From an uncultured Vicinamibacterales bacterium (GTDB lineage Bacteria; Acidobacteriota; Vicinamibacteria; Vicinamibacterales; UBA8438): a DNA stretch of 64,000 nucleotides. The notes under the pieces are model-generated. The model was not told the origin of the DNA and did not search any database. It worked only from the letters and a program-made list of their open reading frames with translations. Made by a program: the position numbers and the translations under genes. Each line of letters begins with the position of its first letter. The first letter of the stretch is position 1. The stretch spans positions 5,452,910-5,516,909 of the forward strand of contig OY282382.1 of the NCBI GenBank assembly GCA_958295905.1, read 5' to 3'. Positions 27,349-35,617 of this stretch are shown in pieces.

Positions 27349-29358
27349 ATGACGGCACTTCGATCAGGGACTCACCCCGGACTTCCCGCGGTCTGCCTGT
27401 CGGCCCTTGCGGCCCTCGCCTGCGGCACGCCGGCCGGCGACGCCGAGCCGCCCGGGCGCGCCGTCGTGGAATGGAGCCCCCCGAGCGCGCCGGCGCCGGC
27501 GACCGATCCCGTCCCGCGGGAGCCGTGCGGGCACCGCGATCCGCTGCGGCAGGCGTTCTTCGGAGACCTGCACACCCACACCGCCTTCTCGCTCGACGCC
27601 CTCGGGCGCGGCGGCTTCCAGACCCCCGACGACGCCTACCGCTTCGCGCAGGGCGGGGAGATCGGCCTGAGCCCGGTCGACGAGGAGGGCCGGCCGACCC
27701 GCACCGCCCGCCTCGCCCGCCCCCTCGACTTCGCGGCGGTCACCGACCATTCCGAGTGGCTGGGCGAGGTCGCGGTGTGCACCGACCCGTCGTCCCCCGT
27801 CTACGGCACGCCGGCCTGTCGCGGCCTGCGCCCCGGCGCCGCCGCGGACGACCGCGCGGCGTGGCAGGCGGACCGGCAGGCGGGCCGGGGCCCGGCCGTC
27901 TGCGGCGACGACGGCGGCCGGTGCCGCGACGGCCTCCTCACCGCCTGGGACGCGACGCGGGCGGCGGCCGAGCGCTATTACGACCGCTCGAGCGACTGCT
28001 CCTTCACGACGTTCCACGCCTGGGAGTACACCCGGACCCCGGGCCGCTCCAAGGTGCACCGCAACGTCATCCTGCGCAACGAGATCGCGCCCGAGCTGCC
28101 CATCTCGTGGATCGACGCCGACCGGCCGCGCGACCTCTGGACCCGGCTCAAGACGCGCTGCAACGACACCGGCACCGGCTGCGAGGCCCTCACCATCCCC
28201 CACAACCCCAACATCTCCAACGGCCAGATGTTCACCCTCGACTGGGGCGGGCTGCCCATCGACGAGCAGCGTGCGCGCGCCGCGCTGCGGTCCGAGATGG
28301 AGCCCCTGGTGGAGATGATGCAGGCCAAGGGCGAGTCCGAGTGCCGGCGCGGCATGTGGAACGTGGTCGGCGGCGAAGACGAGCTGTGCGACTTCGAGAA
28401 GGTGCGCTACATCGACGGCGGGCGCCCCCCCGACTGCGAGGACGGCACCGGGGAGGGCGGGCTGCGCGGCGAGGGCTGCCAGTCGCGCCTCGACTTCGTG
28501 CGCTACGCCCTCATCGAGGGCATCGCGCAGGAAGAACGGCTCGGCATCAACCCGATACAGCTCGGGCTGATCGGCAGCACCGACGGCCACAACGGCCTGC
28601 CGGGCGACACCGACGAGTACGACTACCAGGGCCACAACTCGAACGTCGACTCGGACATCGAGAAGCGGATCACGACGCCCGCCTACGCCCCGCACCCGCT
28701 GCGGAATCCCGGCGGGCTGGTCGGCGTCTGGGCCGAGGAGAACTCGCGCGACTCGCTGTTCGACGCGATGCGGCGGAAGGAGACGTTCGGCACGAGCGGC
28801 GTGCGCATCCAGACGCGGCTCTTCGGCGGCTGGGACCTCCCCGACCTGTGCGCCAGCAACGACATGATCGCCGACGCGTACGAGACGGGGGTGCCGATGG
28901 GCAGCGTGCTGCCGCCCCGCGCCGGGTCCGAGGCGCCCCGGCTCTTCGTGACCGCCCTCGCCGATCCGGGCACGAGCGCGTACCCCGGGACCCCGCTGCA
29001 GCGCATCCAGATCATCAAGGGCTGGGTCGGCGGCGACGGCCTCTTCCACGAGGCGATATACGATGTGGCCGGCGACGCGGACAACGGCGCGGACGTGTCG
29101 CGCGGCACCTGCGAGCGAAGCGGGACGGGCGCCGCGTCGCTGTGCGCGGTCTGGACCGATCCCGACTTCGACCCGTCCCGCTCGGCCGTCTACTACGCGC
29201 GCGTCGTCGAGAACCCGAGCTGCCGCTGGAACGCACTGCAGTGCGCGGCCCTGCCCGAGGGCGAGCGTCCGGCCGCGTGCGGGGATCCCGATCTACCGTG
29301 GAGGATTCAGGAGCGGGCGTGGACCTCACCCATCTGGTACCAGGCCGCCGATCGGTAG
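27349..29358 (+). CDS. DUF3604 secreted PHP-like protein
   Basis: The protein has 669 residues. A hydrophobic N-terminus ends in ALACGTPAG, a plausible though non-ideal lipobox. The DUF3604 signature is strong: FFGDLHTHTAFSLDA (about 72-86), FAAVTDHSEWLGE (about 130), TIPHNPNISNG (about 283), GLIGSTDGHNG (about 405) and the C-terminal GASTCAVWTDPDF-like region. The His/Asp pattern resembles PHP metallo-phosphoesterases, so it probably binds metals. The family is common in marine and soil bacteria, without a settled function. A GGGAGG ribosome site precedes the ATG. Confidence 0.88.
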   Translation: MTALRSGTHPGLPAVCLSALAALACGTPAGDAEPPGRAVVEWSPPSAPAPATDPVPREPCGHRDPLRQAFFGDLHTHTAFSLDALGRGGFQTPDDAYRFAQGGEIGLSPVDEEGRPTRTARLARPLDFAAVTDHSEWLGEVAVCTDPSSPVYGTPACRGLRPGAAADDRAAWQADRQAGRGPAVCGDDGGRCRDGLLTAWDATRAAAERYYDRSSDCSFTTFHAWEYTRTPGRSKVHRNVILRNEIAPELPISWIDADRPRDLWTRLKTRCNDTGTGCEALTIPHNPNISNGQMFTLDWGGLPIDEQRARAALRSEMEPLVEMMQAKGESECRRGMWNVVGGEDELCDFEKVRYIDGGRPPDCEDGTGEGGLRGEGCQSRLDFVRYALIEGIAQEERLGINPIQLGLIGSTDGHNGLPGDTDEYDYQGHNSNVDSDIEKRITTPAYAPHPLRNPGGLVGVWAEENSRDSLFDAMRRKETFGTSGVRIQTRLFGGWDLPDLCASNDMIADAYETGVPMGSVLPPRAGSEAPRLFVTALADPGTSAYPGTPLQRIQIIKGWVGGDGLFHEAIYDVAGDADNGADVSRGTCERSGTGAASLCAVWTDPDFDPSRSAVYYARVVENPSCRWNALQCAALPEGERPAACGDPDLPWRIQERAWTSPIWYQAADR

Positions 29359-29370
29359 GTAGCGATCGCG

Positions 29371-29469
29371 ATGCGGGTCGCGACGGCGAATCTGCCGCAG
29401 AGCGCGGGGCGTCCGTTCCACGAGCGGCTGAACCGGATTCTGGAGGCGGCAGGGTTCGGCGCAGGCGAG
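29371..29469 (+). pseudogene. IS1182-family transposase fragment (small)
   Basis: The frame reads VATANLPQSAGRPFHERLNRILEAAGF, matching the N-terminus of IS1182-type transposases and the longer remnant at 35150-35389. It breaks off after 33 codons. The remaining 170 bp up to the Uma2 gene hold nothing recognisable. Confidence 0.65.
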
Positions 29470-29641
29470 CGCGAACCGCAGACGGCCGCCGAGTCCACCA
29501 GGAACCGCCCCACCGCGCGAGCATGGCGCGCAGCCGCGCCGCAGGCAGCGCACCGCCCCCGTCCGGGCATCGGATCGGGCACGAACCGGCGCTGTCGTCC
29601 GCCGCGGCGGGCGGCACCCGCGAACGGTGTAACATGGCGGC

Positions 29642-30574
29642 ATGGCCCTCCCGCGTCCCGCATCGCCAGCCGCCGCGCCGCTCCGCAGGACCACCGAACC
29701 CGCCCCGCCGGAATTTCCCGGCTGCCGCGCCGTCCGGATCACCCGCGACGCCATCGCCGACTTCGAAGGCCGTATCGAGTACTGGGACGCGGCCACCGAG
29801 ACGGCGTGGATGGTGTGCGAGCCCACCACCGTCTACCACGAGGGCCCCGGCCAGCGCCTGGCGCACCTCGCGGCGCTGATCGCGGCCGGGCGGGGGTCGC
29901 CCATCACCACCCTCGGGACGTCGGACCTGCTGGTGCGCGACGCCCGCGGCGAGCGGCAGCGCATCATGCAGGCGGACCAGATCGTCTACGTGCATCCCGT
30001 CGAGACCGTGCCGCGCGGCGCCGCCGTCGAGGTGGGCGCGGACCACCTGCCCGACGTCGTGCTCGAGGTCGACTACTCGACGGACGTGCGGCGCGGCAAG
30101 CTGGGGTTGTACGAAGCCTGGGGCTTCCCGGAAGTGTGGGTCGAGGTGCCGGACGCCGCATCCCCGAGCCGATCGCGGCGCCGCCCGTCCGGCGTGACCA
30201 TCCACCGGCTCGGCCACGGCGGGTACCGCCCGGCCGCGGCGAGCGCGGCGTTCCCGGGCTGGACGGCGGCGGAGATCCACGCCGCCCTGAACGAGCCGCG
30301 GCTGTCCGAGGCGACGAGCGCGGTGCTGACCCGCGTCGGGCGCGCCCTCGGCGACGCCGAGGGCACCGTCCCCGACGATGACCCGTGGCTGCGCGGGCAG
30401 CGCCGGGAAGCTACGCTGAGAGCCGTCACGCAGGTCCTTCGCACCCGCGGGATCGCCGTACCGCAGGGCCTCGCCGCGCGTCTGGGAAACGCGGCGCCGA
30501 GCGATCTCGTCGACGCCGCCCTCGCGTGCCGGAACGGCGCGGACTTCCTCGCCCGCGTGACCCGGAACGGGTAA
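29642..30574 (+). CDS. Uma2-family PD-(D/E)XK endonuclease-like protein (copy 1)
   Basis: The 310-residue protein belongs to the Uma2 (DUF820) group. Its core has the expected ITRDAIADFEGRIEYWDA start, the DVVLEVDYSTDVRRGKLGLYEAWGFPEVWVEVP block with acidic residues, Lys and Tyr of the nuclease fold, and a C-terminal helical tail. The family is expanded in cyanobacteria and other phyla, and its biological role is unclear. It is nearly identical over about 720 bp to the gene at 37156. The two copies bracket a 6.6-kb accessory segment. A decayed IS1182 end precedes it. Confidence 0.85.
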   Translation: MALPRPASPAAAPLRRTTEPAPPEFPGCRAVRITRDAIADFEGRIEYWDAATETAWMVCEPTTVYHEGPGQRLAHLAALIAAGRGSPITTLGTSDLLVRDARGERQRIMQADQIVYVHPVETVPRGAAVEVGADHLPDVVLEVDYSTDVRRGKLGLYEAWGFPEVWVEVPDAASPSRSRRRPSGVTIHRLGHGGYRPAAASAAFPGWTAAEIHAALNEPRLSEATSAVLTRVGRALGDAEGTVPDDDPWLRGQRREATLRAVTQVLRTRGIAVPQGLAARLGNAAPSDLVDAALACRNGADFLARVTRNG

Positions 30575-30930
30575 CGCGGCCCGTTATCGATAATTCACGC
30601 CATCACGACTTGGCCGTCAACCTCGTTCGACCGGTGACGGGGTTCGAAGCACGTTCCTATGGCTCGGGACTGAACCTTCGTTACACGGTCGGTCTCGACG
30701 CGCGGTACCCGCGGGCGGGCGCCAGGAGTCTGCGCCGCAGACGGCGCGGACTCCTTGAAACGTGACACACCGCTGTAACCGACGCACCGTCAGTCATTTG
30801 CGGGTTGCTGTATCGTTCGGTCCCGCTTTACGTCCCACGTTCTGGTTCCATTGCCTCGGCCTCACGGCGACTGCATCTCGTTCATATCCCCGAGGCGCCG
30901 CCGATCACCAGCGCCGCTTCGCCCCCCCGT
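30575..30930. other. Gene-free stretch with one strong hairpin
   Basis: Apart from the hairpin at 30724-30755, I see no gene or repeat here. Base composition shifts toward A/T at its right end, marking entry into the island. Confidence 0.4.
30724..30755. terminator. 14-bp stem-loop between convergent genes
   Basis: AGGAGTCTGCGCCG and CGGCGCGGACTCCT pair over 14 bp (one G-T wobble) around CAGA. It lies between the convergent Uma2 and membrane-protein genes and could stop transcription from either side, though T runs are lacking. The hairpin is related to that of the REP-like units at 15688 and 42031. Confidence 0.5.
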
Positions 30931-33900
30931 TCACGGCGCGGCTTTCCCGTCATCCGCCGGTTCGGCAACATCGAAGCTGCCCTCCCAGATCTTCTGGCCC
31001 TCGCCGGTGAACTGGCCGGTGCGGATCGCGGCGATGGCGTAGGCGTAATCAGTCAGCTCCTGCCGCGCTACGCAGACTCCTCCCTCGATGAGAAGGTGGT
31101 TCCTGACAGCAAAGTTGAGGCCGTCGAAGCCGTGCTGCTTGCGGTGGCTGGGGAGGTCGTTCATGTCAACCGGGTCCACGTGAAGGAAGAACTCGGGTTC
31201 AACGTCCCCCGGGCCGCATTGGTTCTTGGCGTAGATGAGGCTGTCTTCAACGAGATACACGTCCCAGTCGGAGCGGATGACCGGCGTACTGCCGCCTGTC
31301 AGCCACGTCAGATAATCACTGTCCGACATTGTGTCTCGAACCGCACCGGAATCGAGTCGGATTTGTCGTCGCGCCAGCATGACGTGGTCGAGCATGATGT
31401 GTCCCCAGCCGCCGATTTCGTCGTCGAACAGTTCCAATTGCAGACGCTGGCCGGCGACCTCGGCCAGGGGATAGACTACCCGCTTGAACCGCTCGGTATT
31501 CTCGCCTCGCCAGACTGCGGCTTCGTCGTCGTCGGCCAGCAGGCGCACTCCGACGCCGTCGCCCCTCCCCCCTGCAATCAGGAAGGTGAGGTATTGACCG
31601 GGGCTCGTGGTGAACGCTGGCGAGAGCGCCCGCCCGGTGGTTCGGTCTCCCTTGTCCGGATGGTAACTCGTCAGGAAGCCTCGGCCTGCATTGCCGCTGA
31701 TCGGCTGCTGGCCTCTGTAGCGCTCATACTGGTTGTGGTTCGTGATCGCTTCGCTTTCCAGAAGCCAGCCGTCAAATCCATCCTCGAAGCGCGCCAGCGC
31801 CTGCTCGCCAAGATAGAGATGGTTGCCGATGTGAATGACCGGTGCCGTTCTGATCCGAATGGGAGGGCGGGCATCGTTGGGCAATTCAAAAGCATTCACG
31901 CAAAAACCCATGCTGTTCTCGTCCGCGTCCTCCCACGGACGCCAAACGCGGGAAACCGTTTCGCCCCCTTCGGTGGGCCACGAAAGCACCAGTGGTTCGT
32001 CGTGCATTCCCGCTGGCGCGCAATCCCTGGCGAATGCCTGCGCCATGTTGCCGTCGACAACAACCGCGACGGACTCCGACTGATAGTCGAAGTACGGTGC
32101 CATTTTCTCCCAAAAATTCGCGGAACGATCGAATCCGCTCGGTGGCAGCTCGGTGGACCAGAGCTTGAATCGGCGTTCGCCCAAGGATGGGTGGAGGTAT
32201 GGCGGGCCTTCGAACAGTATGGCGTCAGGGTGGGGATAACTGGCGTTGATATTGATGACCTCCGCGATGTGGGTAATCCCGTACTCCCGATCAAGCGCGG
32301 CCTTGGCTTGGTTTCCTTCCTTATAGGCGCGCAAGTAGTCGTATGAATTGACCAAGCCATCCAGGTTCACCGCCGGAAAGCGCGAGAAGTAGCCGATGAC
32401 GCCGGTGGACCACGACCCGACCACGCTGTTCTCCGGGAGCAGGCGATCCATGACCTGCGTACCTATATGAGAAGTAATCTCCCATTCGCGGACGGTTGCC
32501 CCGCTCGTCTGGTCAACCATCCGGAACGGAGAGGTGAAATCCGCCTTTGCAAGCAGGAAGACCGTGCCGACAACGGCAATGCCCAGGCACAGAATATTGG
32601 CCGCACGGTGCGATCGCGGCCCGATGAAACGGCGAATGAAGTGAATGGCGACGTAATATCGTACGGGAACAATCAGCGCCATCATCAGATACGCCGGGAC
32701 GAAATACCAAGGATAATTCCCCAAGGAGGGATGCACGGTGAGAACGGTCTGAGCGAACTTGGCGAGGTGGCCGACCGCCAAGCCGAACACGCACACGAGG
32801 AAGGCCAACGGCAGCAGGTCTGTCCAGCCCCTGGAACGGCGGGCGAACCACCAGATCAGAACGACATAGGCGCAGACCTCCAGCGCGACCCGCAGCTCGT
32901 AGTCGAAGACGGGAATCTGCAAGACGTCCCGGAAGTTCTGAACGAAGTTGTACCCACCTTCCTGCTCCCATAGCCGCTGCGACACCATCTGCTTGGTCGC
33001 GCCGCTCACCGGCGTCACGCCACCGAAAATGCTGCCGTTATATGCGAAGTACACGAGGATGCCTGCGATCGCTCCGACCACCGGAGCAACGGCGTTCATC
33101 GCGAGCACGGCCCCCCCCATTCTTGCCTGATGTCCGGCCCGCTCCCATGACCACTCGATCAGACCCAGCACGGCGGTGACCGCCAGCGATATGGCGATGT
33201 ACTCCAATCGCACCCAGGGCAGGCTGAAGGCGACGGCGGCCAGCGGCCATTGCCACCGTCGCGAGTCTCGCACATACAGCATCACGGCAAGGAAAAACAG
33301 TGCCAGCACGAACAGCGCTGCGGCCGCTTCCAACCCCTGATATAACGCGGTGTATTGGTAGAGCAACCATAGCTGGGTGAACAGCAGAATCCAGGGCAGG
33401 CGCGCCAGCCGGGCCGCCACGGCGATGAGGGCGACGCCGCCGGCGACCAGCATGATCTCGAACGCCTTGATCGCGAACAGCGCGGCTTCCTTGTCGAATA
33501 CCCAGTAGAACGGCGTGATCAGAAACAGCCAAAGAGGGTGGTAGCCGTTGGTGCGCGTGATGCCGCCGTCGAAGGTGGAGAACTTCCCTTCAGACAAGTT
33601 GAAGGCGATCTCGAAGTAATAGAAGGAGTCGTCCACGTTCATGTCGCGGATCAGGTTGACGAGATCGAAGCGGACGAGCATGTACCAGGCGAACGCGGCC
33701 CCATAGGCCAGGATCCCCCCGATGAACAGGACGAACAGCGCGTTTGCGCAGCCCGGAGAATAGTACCCCCCCTGCAATTCAGGCAGCGGGCGGCCAGAGC
33801 GCGCCAGCGATCCATCGGCGCGGCCCCATCCAGCGTAGTTAACGTATTCATGTCGTTTCAAGGGTTCCGCCTCACCAGTCCGAGGTGGAAGTCCCCGGTG

Positions 33901-33945
33901 TTCAGACGGCTGAAGCGGTTTTTGCTTTCGCTTGTTCGATTTCAT
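30931..33945 (-). CDS. GT-C-type membrane glycosyltransferase fused to a levanase-type C-terminal beta-sandwich
   Basis: The 1004-residue protein has a cytoplasmic N-terminus, about ten membrane segments between residues 68 and 480, and a long extracytoplasmic C-terminus. The first loop carries NVDDSFYYFEIAFNLSEGKFSTFDGG and TRTNGYHPLWLF. That fits the acidic-pair first loop of GT-C polyprenyl-phosphate-sugar transferases (ArnT/PMT-like). Residues about 713-858 (FEDGFDGWLLES, RGFLTSYHPDKGDRTTGRALSPAF, FLIAGGRGDGVGVRLL, DDEIGGWGHIMLDHV) closely resemble the beta-sandwich found at the end of levanases and planctomycete glycosidases. I have not seen that union described. Base composition is less GC-rich than its surroundings, suggesting transfer. 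Confidence 0.7.
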   Translation of the reverse strand: MKSNKRKQKPLQPSEHRGLPPRTGEAEPLKRHEYVNYAGWGRADGSLARSGRPLPELQGGYYSPGCANALFVLFIGGILAYGAAFAWYMLVRFDLVNLIRDMNVDDSFYYFEIAFNLSEGKFSTFDGGITRTNGYHPLWLFLITPFYWVFDKEAALFAIKAFEIMLVAGGVALIAVAARLARLPWILLFTQLWLLYQYTALYQGLEAAAALFVLALFFLAVMLYVRDSRRWQWPLAAVAFSLPWVRLEYIAISLAVTAVLGLIEWSWERAGHQARMGGAVLAMNAVAPVVGAIAGILVYFAYNGSIFGGVTPVSGATKQMVSQRLWEQEGGYNFVQNFRDVLQIPVFDYELRVALEVCAYVVLIWWFARRSRGWTDLLPLAFLVCVFGLAVGHLAKFAQTVLTVHPSLGNYPWYFVPAYLMMALIVPVRYYVAIHFIRRFIGPRSHRAANILCLGIAVVGTVFLLAKADFTSPFRMVDQTSGATVREWEITSHIGTQVMDRLLPENSVVGSWSTGVIGYFSRFPAVNLDGLVNSYDYLRAYKEGNQAKAALDREYGITHIAEVININASYPHPDAILFEGPPYLHPSLGERRFKLWSTELPPSGFDRSANFWEKMAPYFDYQSESVAVVVDGNMAQAFARDCAPAGMHDEPLVLSWPTEGGETVSRVWRPWEDADENSMGFCVNAFELPNDARPPIRIRTAPVIHIGNHLYLGEQALARFEDGFDGWLLESEAITNHNQYERYRGQQPISGNAGRGFLTSYHPDKGDRTTGRALSPAFTTSPGQYLTFLIAGGRGDGVGVRLLADDDEAAVWRGENTERFKRVVYPLAEVAGQRLQLELFDDEIGGWGHIMLDHVMLARRQIRLDSGAVRDTMSDSDYLTWLTGGSTPVIRSDWDVYLVEDSLIYAKNQCGPGDVEPEFFLHVDPVDMNDLPSHRKQHGFDGLNFAVRNHLLIEGGVCVARQELTDYAYAIAAIRTGQFTGEGQKIWEGSFDVAEPADDGKAAP

Positions 33946-34043
33946 CCTCGCACTGTGTCCTTTTGGGTAGGTAACCTGCCTATTTTCCCAGTCTTCGGAT
34001 GGCTGCGACCACGCTTTCAGTTCTCCACTCGACGATTTCGTCG

Positions 34044-34307
34044 GCTAGACGTTGAGGTACATCCGGTCGATGCACTCGAGGGTCAGCGTGGTGTGCCGCG
34101 ACAGGACCTCGGCGACGGAACGTGCTATCTTCATGGCTCGGACTCCGGTCGATGGGCTCCCCACCGGCCAGTCTACGGCCAACGACGCCCTCGGGCGACC
34201 ATGAACGCGGCTTCACGCCGCAGAGGGAGCAACGGTCGGGGTCCGTTCAGACCGTCCGTCGAAGCCAAGCCCTACATGCTCGTCGGTCTGAGGCGGAGCC
34301 TCGCTAG
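34044..34307. mobile_element. Insert of about 254 bp flanked by CTAGC target duplications
   Basis: GCTAG (34044-34048) and GCTAG (34303-34307) flank the segment that interrupts the TIR reading frame. Removing the insert and one copy restores the frame exactly. Target duplications of CTAG type are typical of IS5-group elements. The insert encodes no transposase. It carries the fragment at 34049-34134. I see no clear terminal inverted repeats. Confidence 0.6.
34049..34134 (-). pseudogene. Truncated gene start: conserved N-terminal module (copy 2)
   Basis: An ATG at 34134 opens MKIARSVAEVLSRHTTLTLE followed by CIDRMYLNV and then TAG, the stop being created by the CTAGC insertion junction. The sequence matches the first 29 residues of a widespread uncharacterised family ('SVAxVLxxHxTLxxECIDRMYLNVYxPxLQ'). 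Only the N-terminus is present. A diverged second copy lies at 944-1010. Confidence 0.55.
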
Positions 34308-34518
34308 TTCTTGTACGGTTGTTGATGTCGCTTTCGCTCTGTAAGGTCGTATTCCCAGCACGGGTTTTGGTGTTGAGAAGTCCTGCCGCGCCATTCGAAT
34401 TTCCTCTACCATCCACGTGCTGTTTCCAGCGTGTACCCCCGCGATGACCAGTACAATACCACACGGCCGCATTCCTTGTTCTCATCCCTTTTTCACCTTT
34501 ACTGCTTGTCCTTTTACC

Positions 34519-34995
34519 TTATGAGCAGCTTTGCGCGAGTCTTGTTATTACCATTCCGATGCTCGTTACCGCAAATCCGGCTAGGAACAGCTTGGGAAGG
34601 TGTCGCTCGGCGAGCGTTATCTCCTGGTACTTACTCTTGTCTTTTCCCTCTCCCATTTCTTGCCATTCTTGCTGGTAGAAGTCGAACGGCAGCGCCCTTT
34701 CTAGTCTTAGGAGAACCGCGAACTTCTTGGCATTGAGCTGCCTGTACGAGCTGATCACGCCCAACCAACCGAGCTGTAGTAGTCCGCCTAGAATACTCAT
34801 TGCGGTTACTACCGCCCATGCGGGGACATCTCCTGCTCCGAACCGTGCTACGACACCGAGCGTGATTCCCACTGATGTTGTCGCTCCAAGGTACATGCGG
34901 TTGGCGTTGTCTCTCCGCCTGCTCACGTCGTCGGCGGCACTCGCGTGTAGCTTGTAGATTTCTAGCAGTTGCCTTTCTTTCTCGTGGAGGTCCAT
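34519..34995 (-). CDS. RipA-like / SLATT-like small membrane protein
   Basis: The protein has 158 residues. It starts MDLHEKERQLLEIYKLHASA then ADDVSRRRDNANRMYLGATT, an amphipathic helix with the S-x-RR-x2-AN pattern seen in RipA-family octameric membrane proteins and in SLATT-type effectors. Two membrane segments follow (about 37-52 and 60-82), then a charged loop (QEMGEGKDKSKYQEITLAERHLPK) and a third hydrophobic stretch (138-155). Such proteins are found beside TIR or nucleotide-sensing genes in defence loci, and here a broken TIR gene is directly downstream. GAGGAG precedes the ATG. The local sequence is much richer in A/T than the genome. Confidence 0.5.
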   Translation of the reverse strand: MDLHEKERQLLEIYKLHASAADDVSRRRDNANRMYLGATTSVGITLGVVARFGAGDVPAWAVVTAMSILGGLLQLGWLGVISSYRQLNAKKFAVLLRLERALPFDFYQQEWQEMGEGKDKSKYQEITLAERHLPKLFLAGFAVTSIGMVITRLAQSCS

Positions 34996-35149
34996 GGTTT
35001 CTCCTCTGTTCCCGCTACTTCGTATTCCTTTCGGTTTGCTCAGTCCTTTATGGTGGTTTCGGTGTGCGTTTTCTGTTTTCTTCCGCTTGGGTTCGGATTC
35101 CAGCCGGATTCATTTTTGTTGGCGGATTCAATTGTTTACGCGGAGTGTC

Positions 35150-35389
35150 CGAGTCCAGCCCTTCGAAGTACCCGATGAGCAGCAATCGAAAGTACCGTCC
35201 GGGAGCCAGACTCGGCCGGCCCATCATCGCGTAGAACGGCGCGCACAGGCCTTCGACGAACGCATCGAACCCTGCCGCCTCCAGAATCCGGTTCACCCGC
35301 TCGTAGAACGGATGCCCCGCGCTCTGCGGCAGGTCCGCCGTCGCGACGCACATCGATTGCTGCGACCCGTCATCGCGCACCGTGTCCAT
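35150..35389 (-). pseudogene. IS1182-family transposase, N-terminal remnant
   Basis: From the ATG at 35389 the frame reads SQQSMCVATADLPQSAGHPF, then YERVNRILEAAGFDAFVEG and GRPSLAPGRYFRLLLIGYFEGLDS. This is the typical first 80 residues of IS1182-type transposases. The similarity stops at 35150, where unrelated A/T-rich sequence begins. No terminal repeat or catalytic DDE part is left. Confidence 0.8.
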
Positions 35390-35602
35390 GCCCGCCAGTG
35401 TAGTACATGAGCGCCACCGTGTCGATTCCTGAACGCAGACTTTCACAAAAGCTCGCCGCTGGCGGCTCCGTCCCCGCGGCGGTCAGTCTCCGCCGGCTCC
35501 GTCGATCCGGTTGTCGATCCGGTGGTCGTCGCCACAGGACGTGGGTGTGCCGGCGGCAAGCCGCTGGCTATCGGTGTTCGTTCCGTCGCCCTTGGCGCGG
35601 TA

Positions 35603-35614
35603 TGATCGGTACAA
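35603..35614 (+). promoter_or_regulatory. Possible -10 region before the Rpn-like gene
   Basis: TACAAT (35609-35614) lies three bases before the ATG at 35618, and TATGAT lies at about 35599. If real, TACAAT would be too close for a leadered transcript, so the upstream box is more likely. Confidence 0.25.
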
Positions 35615-35617
35615 TTC

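Larger units (their letters stand above)
33980..34472 (-). pseudogene. Broken TIR-domain gene (Thoeris ThsB/MTH538-like TIR)
   Basis: Two pieces of one TIR-like domain lie in order on the minus strand. The middle piece (34472 down to 34303) reads MRPCGIVLVIAGVHAGNSTW, then EEIRMARQ, PVLGIRPYR and TVQELA. The end piece (34048 down to 33980) reads ADEIVEWRTESVVAAIRRLGK and a stop. Joined, they match the usual 'LVLAGxYxxxSxWIxxEIxxA...KPIIGIRPWG...VQxxADxxVGWNTxSIVDAIR' of bacterial TIR proteins. The first half of the domain (about 60 residues with the Ser/His loop) is missing, and about 254 bp are inserted between the pieces with CTAGC on both sides. A RipA-like membrane protein gene lies 46 bp upstream. 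Confidence 0.75.

Noticed and set aside
30602-30765. Short plus-strand frame reading VNLVRPVTGFEARSYGSGLN
   Set aside because: It looks slightly barrel-like but has no start, no signal and no family match that I know.
34213-34485. 90-residue minus-strand frame over the TIR remnant
   Set aside because: The TIR similarity is in another frame; this one shows no family pattern.
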